NCBI GenBank assembly: GCA_014281115.1
Contig: JACONQ010000002.1
Coordinates: forward strand, 4,402,001 to 4,466,000
Source of the DNA: Laburnicola sp. R22_1
Lineage: Eukaryota > Ascomycota > Dothideomycetes > Pleosporales > Didymosphaeriaceae
Direction of reading: 5' to 3'
Length of the DNA stretch: 64,000 bases
Part shown: one piece after another, positions 58,753 through 64,000 of the stretch
Layout of the letters: every line of letters starts with the position of its first letter
Numbering within the stretch: position 1 is the stretch's first letter
Made by a program: the position numbers and the translations under genes
Notes under the pieces: model-generated
Database searches by the model: none
Seen by the model: only the letters and a program-made list of their open reading frames with translations
What the model was told of the DNA's origin: nothing

Positions 58753-58989
58753 ATGTGCACCTCAAAACCAATATGGACATGCAGCGCCTGCCGCACAGAA
58801 AACGACCTCCCCTCCCCTCCTCCCGAAGAATTCGTCCTCGCCAAATGCGCCTGCGGCCACGTACCCGACGCTCATGATCTGAAAGAAAGCACAAGGACGG
58901 CCGAAGCTGGTTGTTGCGCTTGTGCCGATAGTTGTTGCGTTGAGTATTGCGATTGTGCTGATATTTTATGTGATTGTGTGGTTATGTAG
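58753..58989 (+). CDS. Cys-rich microprotein (hypothetical)
   Basis: 78 residues from the ATG at 58753 (MCTSKPIWTCSACRTENDL). The frame is open further upstream but that part is Pro/Thr/His low-complexity. Sixteen cysteines include WTCSAC, KCACGHV and a dense tail, CCACADSCCVEYCDCADILC. The opening (P-x-W-T-C-x2-C-x4-N-D-L) resembles that of the neighbour at 57709, suggesting an old tandem pair. No signal peptide is evident from this start, so it does not look like a secreted effector. Metal binding is plausible from the cysteines. Confidence 0.55.
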   Translation: MCTSKPIWTCSACRTENDLPSPPPEEFVLAKCACGHVPDAHDLKESTRTAEAGCCACADSCCVEYCDCADILCDCVVM

Positions 58990-59270
58990 CACAGCGTAAG
59001 ACGAGCACTATTTCCTGCTGTTTGTTTTTGTTTGCTAACATTTGAAGAGAGTGGTTGGTCGCAGGACGCGCGTTGAGGTTCTTTTGGAGGATGGATGTTT
59101 GGCTTGGGTGGGTTAGGTTGGGTTGGGGTACTGGGATGTAGTGATGGGCTATTCATTAGGTGCGCAAGGTTCTTTTTTCACGATGGGATGGGATGAATGC
59201 ATGGCGGTGGTTTGCTGTACTGTAGTAGAGGGATATAGGGAGACGTATGGTACGACTTGGAACAGCTTTG

Positions 59271-59322
59271 CCTCACTGCGTTTTACCGTGTTCTGAAAGG
59301 GCGCGCACGTCTCGTCTTCATC
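59271..59322 (+). repeat. Copy of the dispersed motif (first of a direct pair)
   Basis: CACTGCGTTTTACCGTGTTC, then TGAAAGGGCGCGCACGTCTC and GTCTTC. It shares CACTGCGTTT and ACCGTGTT with the second copy 130 bp downstream, in the same orientation. Confidence 0.65.
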
Positions 59323-59396
59323 ACGACTTTTGTGTTATGCTAATAATATAGGATTATAACTTACACTGTGCGATCCGCTGCGTTTCTACCAAGTCC

Positions 59397-59447
59397 ACTG
59401 CGTTTGGTAACCGTGTTATACCGTGTAACAAAAGGGCGCGAAGTTTT
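59397..59447 (+). repeat. Copy of the dispersed motif (second of a direct pair)
   Basis: CACTGCGTTTGGTAACCGTG, then TTATACCGTGTAACAAAAGG and GCGCGAAG. Its core GTTATACCGTGTAAC is an imperfect palindrome. Confidence 0.65.
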
Positions 59448-60087
59448 CCTGTGAAATGAACACTGTGCGGTAATACAGGGAGAAATACAACTTCGTACTT
59501 TACAATAATGGTTAGTCATGGCTTAGGCCTACATTATACAAAAACCCAGTAAAACAGGCCTGCAATACACCACAACACGAATTCCAATTCCCACACCAAC
59601 CACCCAGCACATCTCTAAGTCACAACTACCATCTCCAAAACTCTTACCTAACCAACCATCCCACCACTCCATTATTCAACATCGCAATCCTAGTTACGCC
59701 CGCACCCACACGTACACACCAATACACGCAAAAACACACACATCGCGCAATCCATCCATTCCACTCTATCTATACAATTCAATCCCGCATCCCCATATCC
59801 GCGCCTCACCCCCCTAAATCTCCCACCTCCCATCAAAAGGCGATGGCGATCCCCAATCCCCAAAAAGCGCAGCCTAAAAAGTCGTACAAGTACCAATCTG
59901 TCCAGTGGTGCCACCCCACCACACCATAAACGCCAGCGCAATGCAAACAAAGGGGAACAATAATTCCTCAAGGTCAAAAAAAAATCCCCCGCTATTTTAT
60001 CCCCATTCCACCACCTCAAAAGCTCAAAAGCTTCCTTGCAAGAAGAGGAAAAAGAGAGAGACAAGACAAGACCGAAATATACTATTT

Positions 60088-63000
60088 CTAATCCCTCACG
60101 CTGAGCCCAGACCGATTCGTAAACATGCGCGTCGCAATATTCATAGCCATAAGCTCCTGAAACAGCAGCTTAGCCGCATACGGTATCTGAATCTGACTGA
60201 TGCGCGTCTTATTATGGCACGGACGGCACTCATACTGGCCCTTCTTGATCTGCCTGTCGAACAGTTAGTATTCGCAACATAGACATGCCTGGGGGATGGG
60301 GATACGTACGCAATCGGACTCATCAGACCGCAAATATCGCAAATATGCACCTTGTACGCATCCGACACCTCGAAGAGACGCTCCTTCAAGAATGCAGCAG
60401 CTCCGTGCGCAATCATGCAATCGCGCTCCATCTCTCCGAAACGGAGTCCGCCGTCACGTGCACGACCCTCGACAGGCTGTCGGGTGAGAATCTGCGTCGG
60501 ACCACGCGCACGAGCGTGGATCTTGTCGTCGACCATATGCCTTAAGCGCTGGTAGTAGGTCGGACCGAGGAAGACCTGCGCGCGCATCTTCCGCCCGGTG
60601 TGGCCGTTGTACATGATTTCAAACCCGCGCTTCTGGAAGTTGGCTGCTTCCAAGAGGTTGGAGACATCGTCAACGGTGACGCCCATGAAAGGCGTTGCGT
60701 CGCCCTCCTGAGCGTTGATCGCGCCGACCTTGGATAGCAAGCACTCGACCAAATGCGCAATAGTCATACGAGAGGGAATGGCGTGGGGATTGATGACGAG
60801 ATCCGGCGTAAGGCCGTCCCGAGTAAAAGGCATATCTTCCTGGCGGTATGTAATGCCAATGGTACCTTTCTGACCGTGACGAGACGCGAACTTATCGCCA
60901 ATTTGCGGGATCTTGGTCGTTCGCGTGCGCACCTTGACGAAACGTAAGCCTTCAGTGTTCGTGGTGAACAAGACTTGGTCGATGAGACCGTTCTCTGTGC
61001 TCCTCAGCGGAGTGGAAACATCGCGCCTGGTGTGTTCAGACTGCTTTTGGCCCAGTTCTTTGGCGTCGTCAGCGATGGGTGCCGTCTTTCCAATGATGAC
61101 ATCGTCTCCGGAGACACGCACGCCGGGTGCGACGATGCCGTCGTCGTCAAGCTTGTCATATGTGCCGTGCTTCATCCTCAATGTCTCGTTTCTCGTCGGT
61201 TTCTCGAATTGCTCCAGGACATTGACGCCAATACGCTTTTCTTGCTCCGTATATGCGCGATAAAACAGACTCCTGAAGAGACCTCGATCGATACTGCTCT
61301 GATTCATGATGACGGAATCTTCCTGGTTGTATCCAGAGTAACAGGCGATGGCCACGATAGCATTCTGTCCAGCAGGCAACTCACGAAACCGAAGGTACTC
61401 CATTGAGCGCGTGGTCGCCAGAGGCTTCTGGGGGTAGTAAAGGACGTTCATCATGGTCTCCATGCGCAGCGCGTAGTTCGTCAGCGCGACACCCATGGCT
61501 TGTTTGCCCATAGCAGATTGGTAAGTGTTACGAGGAGACTGGTTGTGGTCCGGAAATGGAATGATACTGGCGCAGATACCCAGAATCATGGCGGGATGGA
61601 TCTCGCAATGGGTGTAGGCATGGACCGTAGGATTGGGTTTAGGCTTCAGAGGCGCCAGACGTCGGGCTGGATCTTTCGACGGCGGAGGTGCAGGGATGCC
61701 CTGTTTGAGATCGCGCCATTCGTCGAGATCTTCTGGCGACATGACAATCATGGCACTCTCTTCTTCCTCGGCATCGATGTACTCGACGCATCCGTCATGA
61801 AGGAGGCCTCTCCACCCGTACTTCATGCTCATGGCGTCCTCGTCGTTGTAGCCAGATGTGTCTGTTTCCTTGTCCTCTATCAGTTTATTCAGATGGTCCC
61901 GGTTGAAAACGAGGTGGTTCTTGTTCGGCTTCTTCGAGTCATTCTCAACGGTAAAGAGCGGTCTCATAACCCGCCCAGCATCCGTAAAGATCTTGAACTC
62001 TCGGTCTCGAATGTCTCGGATCAAACTCATTTCGTAAGATAGAGTTCCGTTACGTCGAAGCTCTTGTACGTTGGAAACCAGCTGTTGCGGGTTGTTGTGC
62101 GTCCCGACCCATACACCGTTGACGAAAACCTTGGTAGCAGATGGGTTCATCGTCGAATCGTACTCCTCGAGCAGCTCCATGTTGCGACCCGTCATATAGT
62201 CAATGATGGGCGAGCTTTCGCTGCCTACACTGACGTAGCACATGAGTGACAGATTCTTGACAAGTCCGCAAGCTTGTCCTTCGGGCGTTTCAGCCGGACA
62301 GACAAGGCCCCAGTGACTGTTGTGGAGTTGGCGCGGCTTAGCGAGCTTGCCGTCTCGACCGACGGGAGTGTTGGTTCGCCGGAGATGAGACAAGGTGGAG
62401 GCGTAAGTATAGCGATTCAGCACCTGCGAGACACCGGCTTTTGCCGAGGCCGCCTTCTTCTGATCTCCCCAGTTACCAGTGGCCAGGGAGTACTTTAGAC
62501 CGTTGGTCAGAATGCCGCCCTTGATGGCCATTTGCACGTTGAAGTCTTGGTTGTTCTCCACGCATCTCTGGAGGTATTTGTAGACATCCTTGGTGAGCTT
62601 GAGGAACAAGATTCGGAAAAGGTTGGCAATCAGCGGGCCCGCAAGATCCAGACGCTTCTTGCCAAAGTGGTCGCGGTCATCCTCCTCCCGTCGTCCCAAG
62701 ACGCACTGGAGCAAGCGGTGGATCATGTAGCCGAAGAAGAAGGCTTTCCGCGTATCTTGGCCCTCCCGTTGTGAGATATGCGGCAGGAACTCTCGCTGCA
62801 TCACGTCTCGCGCAAACTTCAAGCGCCTTTCCCTGTTCGCGCCCTGAGTCTGCGTTCGAGTCCCGAGATAGTTCAGCGCGCTCTCTCGGTCCTGCAGGAT
62901 CGACGCTTCCTCGATGCTGGGCTTCAGCAACTCCATCATGGCCGTGTCGTTGCGGTCGTAGCAAATGTGGCTTAATATGTCCTCGTCGGAGACGATACCA

Positions 63001-63911
63001 AGAGCGCGGAACACAATACCGATGGGCACGTCGGCTTTGACGTAGGGGAGCACGGCGTATGCAAAGGGGCCAGCCGTACTACGACTACGCGGCTGGACCA
63101 GCGAGTTTTCGGTCCACTTGATGTTGAAGGATGAAATCAGCCGCGTGCCCTTCTCGACAGCGCTGCGGATCTCGGCCGTCCACGGCACGGGGCCCTGCTT
63201 CTTGCGGAAGACCTGGACGATGTTGGCGGCGCTGCGCTCCTGGGCAATCAGCACCTTTTCGCTGCCGTTGATGACAAAGTAGCCGCCCTGGTCGTAGGGG
63301 CACTCGTTCAGGCCGAACAGGGCATCGTCGGTCTGGTTCCGCAGGTGGCACAGCTCCGAGCGAAGCATGACCGGCAGCTTCCCCAGAAACACCTTGGTCC
63401 CCTCGGCGTCCTCGGCGGCGAAGTCCTCGCGCTCCCACTTGATTTGCTGGGCGCCCGTCGTCTCCACCTCCTCGCCGTCGTCGTCCACGGTCGTCTCGCG
63501 CGCCACCATGATCTTGTTGTCAATGTTCGCCATCATGGCCGACGAGTAGGTGAGGTTGCGCAGGCGCGCCTCGTGCGGGTACAGCTGCACCGTCTGGCCA
63601 TCACCCTCGGTGTGTGTGGGCCGCGCCAGGAAGACGCGGCCGAAGGAGATGATGTAGCGGCGCTTGATGATGGGGTTGTACTCGTCGTCGGCGTTGTAGG
63701 GCGTGTTCTGCTCGAGGATGACGTTGCCGTTCTCCGACACGATGTCCTGGATGGTGTTGCGCGTGAATTCGTCATACGAGTCGAGCTGCTGCGAGACCAG
63801 GCCCTTTGTCTCGAAGAAGGAGGAAATCACCTCCCAGCAGTCGGCGGACGCGATGCCGTCGTCCTCCTCGTACAGCTCCTCGTCCTCCATGTCGTATTCG
63901 TAGTCGGCCAT
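60088..63911 (-). CDS. RPB2: RNA polymerase II second-largest subunit RPB2
   Basis: Two exons (63911-60310 and 60253-60088) give 1,255 residues, the usual length. The family's conserved blocks are all present in order: the acidic N-terminus, [72 protein letters not shown] (active-site and hybrid-binding region), and the C-terminal zinc site VHICDICG with CRPC. The 56-nt intron (60309-60254) lies close to the 3' end. Splicing it is required for the second half of the zinc site and the terminal helix that contacts RPB1; an unspliced reading replaces them with junk. The protein forms, with RPB1, the catalytic core that makes mRNA. The start ATG at 63911 has only 89 bp of upstream sequence in the window. 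Confidence 0.97.
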
Positions 63912-64000
63912 GGCTGCGCGCGACGAGGGTAGCGGGCGTCGTGGGTGGTGGAGGGGCGAGGTCGAGTCGCGGAGCGCTCTTTCTTTCTTTGGTCGCGCCG
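63912..64000 (-). promoter_or_regulatory. 5' leader of RPB2
   Basis: The last 89 bases, read on the minus strand, are GA- and CT-rich immediately before the start codon, as in fungal leaders. The promoter lies beyond the window. Confidence 0.35.

Larger units (their letters stand above)
58990..60087. other. Intergenic region with two motif copies
   Basis: 1.1 kb between the Cys-rich gene and the RPB2 stop. It holds a direct pair of the dispersed motif and C/A-rich DNA at 59,560-59,900. A 124-codon minus frame at 59690-60064 shows no family features. Confidence 0.5.

Noticed and set aside
1..64000. Search for a secondary-metabolite cluster around laeA
   Set aside because: No polyketide synthase, peptide synthetase, terpene cyclase, P450 or transporter set is present. 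LaeA acts in trans, so no cluster is implied.

Overview
The window is fungal nuclear DNA from a filamentous ascomycete (Pezizomycotina). The genes have short introns of about 45-90 nt with GTANGT-type donors and CTNAC-type branch points. The families present include an LaeA methyltransferase, a Zn2Cys6/C2H2 regulator, a DUF6536 membrane protein, a fungal STAND-type N-terminal domain and an NB-ARC/TPR relic. Small 'LPxExRxMxY' proteins and Cys-rich microproteins make a Dothideomycete likely, but that is an inference; the complete RPB2 gene would settle it.

Layout. 1-3.1 kb: broken TPR gene, an 11-bp tandem repeat and an AT-rich, RIP-like stretch. 3.6-8.7 kb: SREBP-type bHLH factor (-), membrane RING-H2 protein (-), F-box-like protein (+). 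8.7-17.7 kb: gene-poor, with one hypothetical gene (11.4 kb), a broken ricin-type lectin (13.3-13.7 kb) and a minisatellite cluster (15.9-16.7 kb). 17.7-19.2 kb: Acr3 arsenite efflux carrier. 19.2-30.5 kb: about 11 kb whose only recognisable gene is a seven-exon laeA at 24.3-25.6 kb. 30.5-31.3 kb: broken paralogue of the 11.4 kb gene. 32.5-35.9 kb: nine-exon STAND/ankyrin-like protein. 36.9-46 kb: C2H2+Zn2Cys6 regulator (-), short-chain dehydrogenase with compensating frameshifts (+), DUF6536 protein (-), mitochondrial acyl-CoA dehydrogenase (+). 46.9-55 kb: 1,889-residue coiled-coil protein (+) and an arrestin-like adaptor with a PY motif (-). 55.3-55.7 kb: TIR-bearing AT-rich element. 57.7-59 kb: two Cys-rich small proteins. 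60.1-63.9 kb: RPB2 (-).

The genes do not form one pathway or a biosynthetic cluster. Housekeeping genes (RPB2, acyl-CoA dehydrogenase) alternate with regulators (laeA, bHLH, Zn2Cys6, arrestin, RING) and fast-evolving or decaying accessory genes. The most unexpected non-coding signal is a dispersed motif of about 40 bp with a core like ACCGTGTA..AAAG.GCGCGAAG. I find it at about seven intergenic places on both strands. Splice structures were read by eye and kept only where frame and protein similarity agreed; uncertain junctions are marked.
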